Of a stretch of 64,000 bases of DNA, positions 1-12,800 are shown piece by piece. Positions within the stretch are counted from its first letter, which is position 1; the number at the start of each line of letters is the position of its first letter. Made by a program: the position numbers and the translations under genes. The DNA lies in NCBI GenBank assembly GCA_026874595.1, contig CM049318.1, positions 21,491,456 to 21,555,455 of the forward strand. The letters run 5' to 3'. The notes under the pieces were generated by a model. The model worked only from the letters and a program-made list of their open reading frames with translations. It was not told the origin of the DNA and did no database searches. The stretch is from Sipunculus nudus (Eukaryota > Annelida > Sipuncula > Golfingiida > Sipunculidae).

Positions 1-711
1 TACCTTTAATCATTTTATCTACATGTGCTTTTCCTAGAGGAGTTTGCATGCAGGAATGTGCAGTTTCAGATTTTTCTGACTTCATTATGCATTTAGTGCA
101 AAGATTTATATGTTGAGTCAAAACTCTGTGATAAATCCCAGTGTAAAATCCACTTCAATTTTTTTTATAAGAAATTGGGCTCCAATGACACATGTAATCT
201 GCTTATGTGTATATATGTCCATTATATCTCTAAAAATTGAATTTCACAGGACTCCTGCATCCCTGGTTGCTGTTCATGTTAACATGATAGGACTTAAGCG
301 CCTCCTGGTGGTTGTTCATGTTACTACAAGTGCACTGCTCCATCCCTTGATTGCTTTACCTCGCCACAGCTTGCAGAATTGTACACAAAATAGTATGACT
401 TTGCTTGTTAGGGATTTGTGGGCTTTAAAATTACAGTTCACAATACACTGGAGCTTCTAAATACAAAAGCAATGCAGATATAATTGGAATGAGGAGAGGA
501 ATGTATTAAAACGTTGAGTAAGAACTGTTTCAAGACAAATTACATAAACATGGATATCTGTGGTAAGGACTTCGTGTAATAAGCAGGGTTTTTCCTTGAA
601 TTGTGACACATTTTTTTTAGTTTCAAGGGTGAGACAAGTAGTCCCAGTAATCCTAATATTCCTGGAAGATGTTGTTTTGAATACAAACAACCTCTGGTGG
701 AGGGGTTTTAC
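1..711. other. Partial TLK intron at left edge
   Basis: AT-rich intronic sequence downstream of exon 15 on the minus strand. I see no exon, repeat family or RNA gene in it. The open frames in this stretch are short and show no family resemblance. Confidence 0.5.
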
Positions 712-881
712 CTGGCTTGAGGTCGTAATGGATGACTGGTGGTTTGATCTCGTTCAGATACTTGAGGGCGCTGACAGTCTGTACAACAATGGACCGGGCC
801 TCCTTCTCTGTAATGCTTTTATTTTGTTTTAGGTAGAAGTCTAGGTCGTTTCCATCACAGTATTCTAATACTGTACAGAAT
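712..881 (-). CDS. TLK: TLK exon 15, hinge and catalytic loop
   Basis: This exon is 170 bp, entered in phase 2 and leaving in phase 1 at GTAAAA. It reads [20 protein letters not shown] through ...EKEARS... to [18 protein letters not shown] (TLK-typical HYD rather than HRD) supplies the catalytic aspartate. No following exon (ILLxxGxxxGEIKITDFGLS) is visible between 711 and 1, so it must lie off the window. Confidence 0.97.
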
Positions 882-3800
882 CTGTAAGTACATACACAAA
901 TGTATAAATAGATAAGTCATCAAGTAATGAAACCCATGATGTTATAAAAACTGACTGAAATGTGCCAGTAATGATCATTTAAACTGAACTGTAATATGCA
1001 ATTATATTACTTTAATTATTATAATGTGCAGACAAAGATTTTGTGCAAGTTTGTCCAAATACTTTCCATATTATATGATCAATTTCAAAACACTTTTCAC
1101 AATAGTAAATGATTAACTCTGTAATGTCTGAGCAACTGTAAATTATATAACTATCATGCACTGACTATATTATTAAAAGATTCAACTATTCTGTGCTTGT
1201 CATTATAAAACTTAAAAATAATCACACATCATCAGTATAAAGCATCAATAATACGCTGGCCACCAACATCAAATAAACAGCCATAAAGATGTATTTTTTA
1301 TTCAAAGAACCTGGTCTCACAACTGAACCATAATCCAATCTAGAGACAACAAAGCTTAACGAATTACTGGGTTATATAATCAAGAGTTTTAGACATATTT
1401 TACACCAATGACTTGTTGCATGCAATACTTACGAATTATTATCTATTTCAAAGACATCATAAAGTTTGACTATTCTTGGATGGTTCAGTTGTTTATGTAT
1501 GTTGTACTCCCTCAAGGCATGCCTGAAAGCAAACATTCATTTAAAGTCAAATTGATATTTGGGTAGTTTCCTTTCAAAATCAATTAGATTGGCACAATTT
1601 TGCATAATTGATCACAAACAAAGTCCTATCAAAATATTCTAATCCTGTCAGAGAAACAAGCAAAATTCATGGATTTCAGTCCCCTGCTTATGCCTCTTGT
1701 TGTCTTTATGCTAACCTGATCAATATGTTTAAGTTTTTATGTTTGCCTGAAGATGTCTCAACATGTCATATGGGTTGTATTTAGTTTTCATGCTGCCCTG
1801 AAGATATCTCCACGTCATAATTTTGGCTTTGAAACAAGAACAAAATTCTTTCAATCATGGAAAATGATTTTACAATCAATTTCAACCATTAATATCTATA
1901 GCCTGATGTCATACTCACTTGATGTAGTTGGCTTTCTTGTCATCTTTCCACTCCTTATTGAGCTGGTGAATTTTACAGGCTGCGTACCTCTGTTCTTTCA
2001 TATCAAAGCCCTAAAAAAGCACACCAGAAAATACCACCTCATTCAGACAAGACGACATAAGACCTTTCGACAACAGAATACAGTTTTATACAGGAAGTCA
2101 TGAACAATATTTTATTTAATGTTCTTAATGTGTTGAACATATTGTTAATCTTACACTGTATTGTCAGTGTTTTAAACAGTGCCCTATCAATCATCGTTAT
2201 ATTTATGTAGTTAATGTGCATCTCATTATACCAAGTACTAAAAGCTCAATTCCTTTTATACCTTTATTTTTTTTAAGGATGGGTCCATGGCTTGTTGGTG
2301 ACACTATCTATTTAAATGAGGATGAAGGTATCCATATGATAAAAACAAGTGACCCATGGGTCATGACCCTCAGCTGACTGGGAAGAGATTTGCCAAAGGA
2401 AATTTTATCATCTGAATGGTAGTATATACCCATTCAACTGAAGCATCAAACAGATTAACCAACAGGCCAAGATTGTGACTGTATTTATATATCTCAAAAA
2501 TAGAGAAAAAATGCATAAACTTTAAAAAAAATACAGGTGGTTCCACCAGTCTGCAGAAACTAATAAAAACACTTAATGGTCAATATCCATGCAAAGAATC
2601 ATGGTGATCTCTGCATTAGTTGTTCAGACACTTCAGCTTTTGTATCAAATTTTCCATTATTCTGAGGGATACTTCGGAGTCCTATAGCTTGAAGGATATG
2701 GGTAACAGAGACCTAATTTCAGGTTTCCACAGATACTTTTCATGGGCCTCCTTGCATGACAAGAATAAAGATTCTAGGTCCTGTTGTTACAATTTGAGCC
2801 ACGTTAACAGATGACAGCATCCTTAAAGGTCTCAAAAATAGAGAAAAATATTCGTAAAAAACCCGAACAAATACAGGTGGTGCCACCAGTCTGCAGAAAC
2901 TGATGAAACACTCCATAATCAATATCCATGCACAGAATCATGGTGATCTCTGCATTAGTTGTTCAGATACTTCAGCTTTTGTATCAAATTTTCCATTATT
3001 CTGCGGGATACTTCGGAGTCCTATTGCTTGAAGGTTATGGGTAACAGAGACCTAATTTCAGGTTTCCATGGATACTTTTCATGGGTCTCCCAGTGTGTCA
3101 AGAATGAAGATTCCAGGTCCAGTCGTTATGATCGTACCCTGTTGACAGATAATTACATCCTTTAAGGTCTCAAAAATAGAGAAAAAATTGTAAAAATTTG
3201 AAACAAGGCCTACAGGCCTAATGCGAACCTGTTCAAAGTTTAGGAGTATGAATGGAGGTTTATTTTTAAAATTTAATACTGATCCTTTTAAGTCCTGTAT
3301 ATCTACCTTAGTCATTATGATTTCTGCAAAATGGACATTTCTGACCTGCAAGTTTCAGACTAAGACATTTTAAAACTAGAATATGGGTAGTCGACAAGAG
3401 ACTGTGTCTCCGCAGAAATCAGAGTAGGATGAGTGAAGTGAGGCATAGATTAAGTGGCAAGGGGAATAGAGTGAGGAGTGTTGCATATTAGCACGGATGT
3501 CTGCAGCATAAACATGAATGTAGGTGGTGCCATCTGTCATAAAATCAAGAAAATTGTCCAGGATGTATAAACCTGCAAAATTTCAGGTGGAAAAGTCAAA
3601 CCACTGCTGGGATATGAGTGATTTTATACCAAGGCAGATGAACAGATGGACGCTGTGCATAAATGGTTGCAGGTGGGGCCACCAGTTTTACCTATGATGA
3701 AGAGCTATGTGAGATCTATACACATGCAAAATTTTGGCCCAATTGGTCAAACGGTTCCCGAGAGATGAGCTTGGATGTCTGCAGAGTAAATGTGAATATA

Positions 3801-6800
3801 GGTGGCGCCACCCATCATAAAATCAAGAATGCTGTCCAGGATGTATAAACCTGCAAAATTTCAGATGGATAGTCAAACCACTGCTGAGATATGATTGATT
3901 TTATCCCAAGGCAGATGATCAGGTGGGAGCTGTGCATAAAGGCTTGCAGGTGGCACCACAAGTTTTGCCTATGATGAAGAACTATGTGAGATCTATACAC
4001 ATGCAAAATTTTGGCCCAATCGGCCAAACAGTTTCTGAGATATGAGCTTGGATGTCTGCAGTGTAAACCTGAATGTAGGTGGCGCCACCTGTCATAAAAT
4101 CGAGAAAGCTGTCCAGGATGTAGAAACCAGCAAAATTTCAGGTATATTAGTGAAACCCCTGCTGAGATATGAGCGTTTTTATCCCAAGGCAGATGAACAG
4201 ATGGACGCTGTGCATAAATGGTTGCAGGTGGCGCCGTCAGTTTTGCCTATGATGAAGAACTATGTGAGATCTATACACATGCAAAATTTTGGCCTAATCG
4301 GTCAAACGGTTCCTGAGATATGAGCCTGGATGTCTGCAGAGTAAACGTGAATGTAGGTGGTGCCACCTGTCATGAAAAAGAGAAAGCTGTCCAGGATGTA
4401 TAAACCTGCAAAATTTCATGTGGATAAGTCAAACCACTGTTGAGATATGAGAGATATTTTCCCAAAGCGGATGAACAGATGGACGCTGTGCAAAAATGGT
4501 TGCAGGTGGCGCCACCATTTCTAGTTTATGTTATAAAGCTATCAAAGGGCTACAATTGTGCAAAATTTTTAGCCTGATTAGTCAATCCGTTCCCGAGATA
4601 TGCGGGTTTATGTGTTGGAACAGACGCACAAATGGACACTGGGCAGCGAGAAAAGGTCAGAGATCAACCAAAAAAGAGGGTGCAGCAGTTCACATGTGAC
4701 CTGATGATAAACCCTATTTGCTTAAAATGCAAACCAAGTTTTTTCAGTTGAAAGATATAGTTCCAATAATCTGGGAATTCTGCATCTAAACAATGTGTCT
4801 AGACATCTAGACGCTGTGTCTAGACGTCTAGACACATTGTCTAGACAACCCCCCCTGAGCCAGGTCAGTTGCCATGGTGATGTCTGGACCCCACCTGTTT
4901 GTACTGAGTGACCTCTTGACTTGGCTGCTGAAACTCAGCAAGTTGTCAAATCTGTTTTCAAATACAGAAAGCCTTTTTCAATTGGCTACAATGCTTTTAA
5001 AAGCTGTATTTACCCAATCTTATAAAACTGGCAGAACCCTACCATAGAATAATTCTTGTAAAGTTTAAACTAGTGTTGGGACGATATGGGTTTTTGATAT
5101 CATGATAATTATTCAAATTTTATCGCAATATACCGTGATTTCGCGATATTTTTAATTATATATAATGGCATTCATAACCCATCAATAATGGTATTTATAA
5201 AAACCACCTTTAAAGTCTTGACTTTATACAAGGAGTTAAGTATTAATAACATTTATACCAATTGTGCCAGTACCACAGAATGACTCATTAAGTGATGTAA
5301 GTTGCATGAAGGTCCTGCAGGTGTGCAAGCTTGAGGCGCGGGAAGTCCTGCCCCCATCGTCGAATCTCCCTTGACACAACTTTCCATCAGTTTCCTATAG
5401 CTAAATAAAAGCCGAAGAATCCCGGTGAATTTTCGGAGAGCGTGTCATACCAATCATGGCTAAATAAACCTCCAATTTTATATGGCAAAATATGCAACCC
5501 GTATGGAATGTTCGATTCAGTGGTGACACTTTTATGTTGACATTTTCATTCCATGCAATAAAAGCATAAATATGTGTATTTATTGCTCTTTCATTATAAT
5601 GTTATTTTCTCCTGGAATTCTCAAGCTTTTGTCCTCTCCGATTCATCCTGCTACTTCCGGACATTTCCGACTAATCCCGAAGTCTGTAAGCACACGGTTC
5701 CACCCACACGCGTGTTTTCAAATACATGTGGTTTATAAAAATAAATGTGATTCTTTGAAATAAATTTATTTTGTACTTCAAGGGCTTGCTTGTGAACCAA
5801 AATCGTGAACAAAAATTGATATCGTGGTATCGCGATGAAAGGAAAGTTGACGGTATGATAATCGTAGCTGTCAGATATCTTGATAATACCGTATATCGGT
5901 AACTGTCCCAACCCTAGTTTAAACCAATCAGCTTAACAGTTTCATCATAAATCAGTGTATAAGCTAGAAGAGTTTAAAGTTACATTTTCGCTTGTAAAAA
6001 ACACATTGATGTAGGTGGCGCCACCAATACCTCAAAATCAGATCTGACATATACGACAAACATTGGTATCAAATTTGATGATTACAGCTCTAGCCGTTTC
6101 TGAGATTTCAAGTTTAGTAAGCTTTTTTGCACAGATGACTAAGTTCAACTTCCTGTACTCGGCAAAAAATCTCCGAACTGGAACCATTCGAACAAACTTC
6201 AGAGAGATTGTTCCAAGGAACATTCCTGTGAAATACTGAACAATTTGGCTGGACAGTTTCTGAGAAGAAGATTTTTAAAGCTTTTTTAGCTTTTTCCCTA
6301 TAAAATCTAAGAAAATGCAGTTAGAAAAAAAATAAACAAAATCCAATATAGTTTTTTGGATGACTGATTATTTGCATAAAATTTGGTGATGCTAGCTCCT
6401 GTTGTTTTTGAGATAAGTATGGTTAACGTACAGACGATGCACGACGCAAGACACACGACACAACGACGCACCATCGCAAAAGCTCACAGGTTTGCTAAAA
6501 ATACAGGTGGCACCACCAGTCTACAGGAACTGATGGAACACCTCTTGATCAATATGTATGCCAAAAATCATGACCATCAGAGTTGTAGTTATTGAGATGT
6601 TGCAGTTTGTTTTTATCAAAATTTCCATTATTCTGGGGGGTTATTGGGAGCCCCACAGCTCGAAGGATATGGGTAACAGAGACCTTATTTCAGGTTTCCA
6701 TGGAGACTTTTCATAGGTCTCTCACTATGTGAGGAATGAAGATTCTAGGTCCAGTCTTTACGATTTGTGCCCTGTTAACAGATGTTCACATTTTTAAAGG

Positions 6801-9800
6801 TCTCAAAAATAGAGAAAAAAATTCGTAAAAAACTGAAAAATACAGGTGGCGCCACTAGTCTGCAGGAACTGATGGAACTTCTTATGATCAATATGTATGC
6901 AAAAAATCATGACCATCAGTGATGTAGTTAATGAGATATTGAAGTTTTTGTATGAAATTTTTTAATATTCTGGGGGAGGTACTTTGGGGTTCCATAGCTC
7001 AAAGGATATGGGTAACAGAGACCTAATTTCTGGGTTCCAAGGAGATTTTTCATGGACCTCTCAGAAAGTAAAGTTACAATATTCTAGGTCCAGCAGTTAC
7101 AATTTGTGCCAGGTTAACAGACAGACGGACAGACGGACAGACGGACAAATGGACGACGGACAAAGAGTGATCGCTATAGCTCAGATGACTTACAGTCAGC
7201 TGAGTTAATGATATGTTATCATTAAACCTTTTGGATTTCTGGTTTTATATGCACAGGGTTAGGAATAATCCAGAAGTAGCAACCTGTCGGTAAGACAGAG
7301 TAAATATCTGAGGTTCTAATAAGATAACACCATTATGCCACTGAGGCACCAAGAGGGTTCTGACTTAATAACAGGAACCTTCAGCTCACAAGTCCAACAC
7401 CTTGACCAATATGAGACATCCTACCCAAATGGTGTGAAAATCCAAGTCATTTACTGATGTGAAAGTGTCATCTGTTCATGTCAAAAGATTAACGGTAACA
7501 AACCAAACCTGCTTGCTACTTCATTACTAGCATCTGATGTAATAGGTGAATTATAGTGAAGATCCCTGATCCCTTCATGACAGATGCTTGCTTCCAAATA
7601 AATCTACCTTCTTTGCCTATCAAATTTCCTCCCATCTTTAATGTCGTCAGTCTGGCCATGGTAGAAAGTTCAGGGAGATCTCAGTGGTGATTCCCTTGCA
7701 TGCATGCTATCCAGTACAGTAGTTTATTGTAAATCTTAACTGTTTAATCTGACAGCTTAAATGAACAGATATATTTCTATTTTAAGGTTTGCTCATAGCT
7801 GTGCTGTACCAGCCTTGTGCAGCTTTTCCAAGGGGAACTGTGCTTCTGTATGATATTTCATGTTTGTCATCATGTGAACAGTGACCCGCTTCTGTGGCTC
7901 AGGGTTAGAGCACAGACTCAAATCCAGGAGATTGTGAGTTCTTATCTCAGCCGAGGAGGTGAGGTTTTCCCCAGTCGGCCCCCACCCAGGGTGAGCGCTC
8001 TGCAGGCCTAATGGGAAGGTCGTTTCCCAAGGCTGTGTTTCGCTCAAAAATGAGTGGGCTTGTAGGGGGTTCCTTGGTGGTATGACCCAGCAATGGGGAC
8101 GATTACGCACCCAGGGCCCGCAGGTGCAGTAGTCACCGAGCCTGGTTAACACTACGATATAAAATGAAAGGAAGTGTGTGATACTGCCCTGTCACATAGT
8201 CTGAAACAGCAATGGAATTCTGCAGATACACCTAGTTAAGTTAGCATTTAAAAAAAAGGAGGCGGTTACCTCACCCAAAACAAATATGAAAAAAAAAAAA
8301 AATCATGTGTATATTGAACCCTCATTGAGTAGTGTACTCACCTTATGGACTTCACTGAAGCCACCTTTACCAAGTAAACTTAGGAGCAGATACCGGTCAC
8401 TCAGCACGCTATGATTGCTAAACCTGTAAAACAGTGTTCATATATTTCATGATACCAGTTTGCATATGTACAAATGCTGACATCATTCAAACAATTAACC
8501 TTCAATACACTTAAAAACTGGCATCCAAAATCTGATTAATTGCAACCTGATTTAAATTGATAAATGGCATAACAACTCTGAGGTAAAAGGGAATCCTCAG
8601 ACACTGACTCATTATAATTAAATTATCTTACATGTTCAGTCTAAGAAAGAGGAGTGGATAACACACTTGATTAATCTCAAAATAATGAATAAATATGAAC
8701 ATTAAAATTTTTATTTACAAGAATTATGTGAATGGACTCCTTATTCAAACTAGCAATACCATTAATTTCAACATGTGAACTGTGACATATGAGTTTAAGT
8801 TTCTATGCAAAATGGCAGTCCCTATGAAGTTTCGAGAAACTTGGAGAAATAAACCTGTCATAGTTTGATGTAGATGCTGGGATGTGAGTACTCATTGTCT
8901 AGACAAGAATCTATCTGCGCGGAGAGTTTTGTGGCAAGGGAACGTGTATTGGCAAAGTTGAAAGTATATTAACCCTTTCCTGGACCATGCCAAAATTCTA
9001 ATATTATAGCAGGATTAAATTATCATATAAGAAGAAGGGGAAGTAGATACACATGCTCTTCTTATCCTTATTACACCAATTAAATTGAATACTCTTGGGA
9101 GTTAGTTCAATATTTCACATCTTTACAAGCTGGGTTAGAACTTGGGACTTTCAGTTCTTAAGTTCAACACTTCAACCTCTAGGCTTTGTCTTCCCTTAAT
9201 TTGTGATTTGGGCCTGGTCCACAAAAAGCGTTATCCCACACTTAACTTTGCCGATACACGTCCCTTGCCACCTAACTCTCTCTACAGAGATGCTGGAAGC
9301 TGTCCTCAGAGTACTTTTGTATCTCTTCTGTGCATCCTTATATAAAACCCTGACCCTTTTTTTCTCCCATTTTCTCCAAACCACTTATGGGGGTCGCCAT
9401 ATTGTGTGCACACTGCACACTAAATCCCAGGTCACAAATGTCATATGTTGAAATTATGGGTAAATCTCTAGTATACACATTGACAGACCACTGGAGCAAA
9501 ATACACACTGTGGGCTTGGTTGTGTATGTAGGGTGTAAAGGAACAAAGTGGCACAGCTTACCTAGAGTTATCCTCGTTGTGAATTCGCTTTAGCTCTCGG
9601 ATGTGTAAGTTGCGTTCTCGCTCCAACTTTTCAAGCTCCAGCTGTAAGTCGGCATCTTCTTTCTTTAGTGAAGCCTGCCGTAGTTTTAAGATCTCGTCTT
9701 GTTCATAAAATTCTGCTAGTGTCATTCTGCAAGAACAGTTAAAATTATAACATGAGGTTTCCAGAAGCTTGACATACTGATGGTCACATTTTCTTTTTCA

Positions 9801-12800
9801 ATTAAGGTATTTATGTATTTCATTTCTACATTTCTTAATTCTTAGACTATTTTCAATTTGTTTTTTTTAACTTGTTGGAAATGTACCAGACTCAGCCATC
9901 AGCTGGCAAATGTTAGACAGAACACCCTAGAACAACCTGGAGTTAGACAACTATGACTGAGCAAGAAGAGATGGGACTTACCTGGAGCCAGGCTCAACAC
10001 CATGCATAATATAGAGAAGGCAGATAGTGTATGATTACATGTTTGTCCCACTAGGGATAAAGAGGAATATGTATAGGAGTCAGTATGCCATCAAGTTCAA
10101 ATTCTAAACAGCTAGCAACAATCAACTATCAGCTCAGTCCCAACTGGATAACAGGATTACTGAATACAGGTTTCAACAGACAGTAGGAGTGTGTAATGGG
10201 CATCTTTTGTTTAATGCCTGTATGACATACACAACTCCCCTGACTGGCTCTCTATTTCACTCAGTATTCACAAGACCATCATCACAAGATTTTTTCCATC
10301 CCCATTCATTGCTCTGAGAGTGGGTTAGAACCCTGATGTACACCTTTGAACCTGCATTAGTCAACCATCACCTTACACTTAGACTCAGATGGCAAGAACT
10401 CCCTTCATGTACAACACAGAAAACAGGTCAGCACATGACCTGGATTCAGGTATGTCATCAAGGAAAATTCACAAATGTACAGTCACTTCTGCATGAATGA
10501 ACTTGGGAATATGGGCAAAATAAGTGAATGCAAAAAAGGCTTTGGGAACATCCCACAATAGGGGCCCCCACATGGCAGAGGTTTGTATTCCTTAGAGTGC
10601 AGATTTCTATAGTCCCTTTCACTACCCCCGTCAAACTCATTTTTCACTATTATCTCTTGGTAAGACAAACTTGCCAACAATAACAATAACATTAACAGTG
10701 AAATAAGATCTGCTTGGTGATCTGTATGTTTATATTTGCGGAGTCTCTGTCAGCATTAAAAAGGACGTTTAACAAACCAATATTGACAAATAGGAACACT
10801 TACGAGCATTTGTCGGCTGGTTTAACAAAGCCGTCACTCTCCTTCTTCCCGAGTTTGAGCGCGGCTGCTCCAGTAGGGGGCTTCTTTTTGGCGAGAACTT
10901 TCCTGGATTTTTCTATTTCTTCTCTATCTGAAGTTACTCTCTCTTGTTGTCTATAAAATTAAAACAATTTTGAAGACATTACAATGTTGACTGGTTCATT
11001 TCTGTTACACAGATCAGTTATTATTGAAAACATTCAGTTCATGTGTGTACAGGTGCATGAATTGCTATTAGTGTAGATTTTGGTTAAATGTGTTAGTTTT
11101 CTGGGGCACTTCCTTATAATTATGACTTATCTGACATTTTCCTGGCAATTTTCACATTATATGGTCCATCTCTTTACTATTAATTTAATATTTGAGACAG
11201 GCAGGCAAGAAGCCGCTGTCATTAGGTCGGACAGCCATGGCACAGCAACCACGGACATGCTTTCTGATTGGTTGATATGTTTACTAATGAAGTTTTCAGA
11301 TGGTGACATAGCTGATGTAACAACAGTTCAGCCAATCACACATGTACTTCAAAATCAGCCTGAAACCAATGTGCCATGGCTGTCAGGCCTAACGACAGCA
11401 GCTTCTTAGACACCTGCCTATCTAAAATATTAAGTAAATAATAAATAGATAGAACTTAAGAGTATGAAAAACGCTTAGAAAATGTCAGATAAAAAATAGT
11501 TTGTGCGCCTGTGATTTGTAGAACTGTGCTTATAAGTGTTGCAGTCATGAAGGTTCAGCCATCTAAACCAAGTAAACAGACATTTACCTGTTGCTTTGAG
11601 AACTGATGGTCATAGTTAGTAACCATGTAAAACAGAAACGTGCATTAAAACCTATATTTTTCCCATATTTATCACTGAAAAGCCCTATAAACTCTTACAT
11701 ATTTGCCTCAAGTGCTCCTATAAAATTCCTGTATGTCTTCAGGAACTTGGTGGATCCCTGATTTTGAGATCCTTTACAGAAAATAACACAACTACTGTTT
11801 TAACTATTATGACTCTTTGAAATGGTGGATCAACAGATAAAGACATTTTCAAAACACAAATCCCATAGTCACAATTTCTTTTTTCTTATTACGTGATTTT
11901 CAAAGTGATATTCCATGTTTATCATGTGGAGAAAGATATCAAGTTTCAGGGGATAGAAAGTGCTTTGATGAGAGTTTAATGTCAGAATTAACACAGGTTT
12001 TGTGGCTCGATTTTTTGCAATTACAACTTGATTCCATACCTTCTTGTGTTGCGTCAGGGTTTACCAATTAAGACCATCTTTACGTATAAGGTATACTTCA
12101 TAATGCAGACCATGGTCATTTAGGCTATATATTAATCTATATATTAATCCTTTTACCATGTTTTTGTGTGGATGATAACTGAAGATGTACTTATGTCATT
12201 TTTAGATCAGATTATACCAGAATCATGACTCTGCTGTGAAAAAATATAGGAGATTATGGTCTAAATGCCTAAAAATATAGGAAATTTTAGGAGACAATTT
12301 TTTCATAGGAAAAAATAGGAAATACAGAGAAGTGAGTGTTAGCCCTGCAAAAATTTACAAAACTTATGCAGTCACCCAAAGTAATACCCTTCAGAAGGAA
12401 TCTCACCACTTACTTCATTAATTCCGTGAAGGCATAACCGTCCACCCAGTTTTCAACAAATGTAGCACCTTGCCGCTGGTTAACAAACTGACCCAGTCGT
12501 AGTCTGTTCTCCATACATTTCTGTCTCGCAGTCTTTTTCTCTAATCCACTCTGAAGGGACAAGAAATAAAACATGTTGATTAACCATGACTGGTAACCTC
12601 AATTTATTTTGAAACCATTCTATAAAACAATTGAAAACCTTCACTGGCACAGGTGGTCTGCAAAATATGTCAGAACTAGATATTTCTTGGCACCGCAGGT
12701 GCCAGAGTATCCCCAGACATAGTACGCCCCCCCCCTTTAAGAACAGGCCCCCATTTTTAGCAGCATATACTGACACTTGGCAAGCAATTATTGTTTCTTC

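Noticed and set aside
7793-8152. 119-codon minus-strand frame, Pro/Arg/Leu-rich
   Set aside because: It is the antisense reading of a tRNA-derived SINE, with no protein family resemblance.
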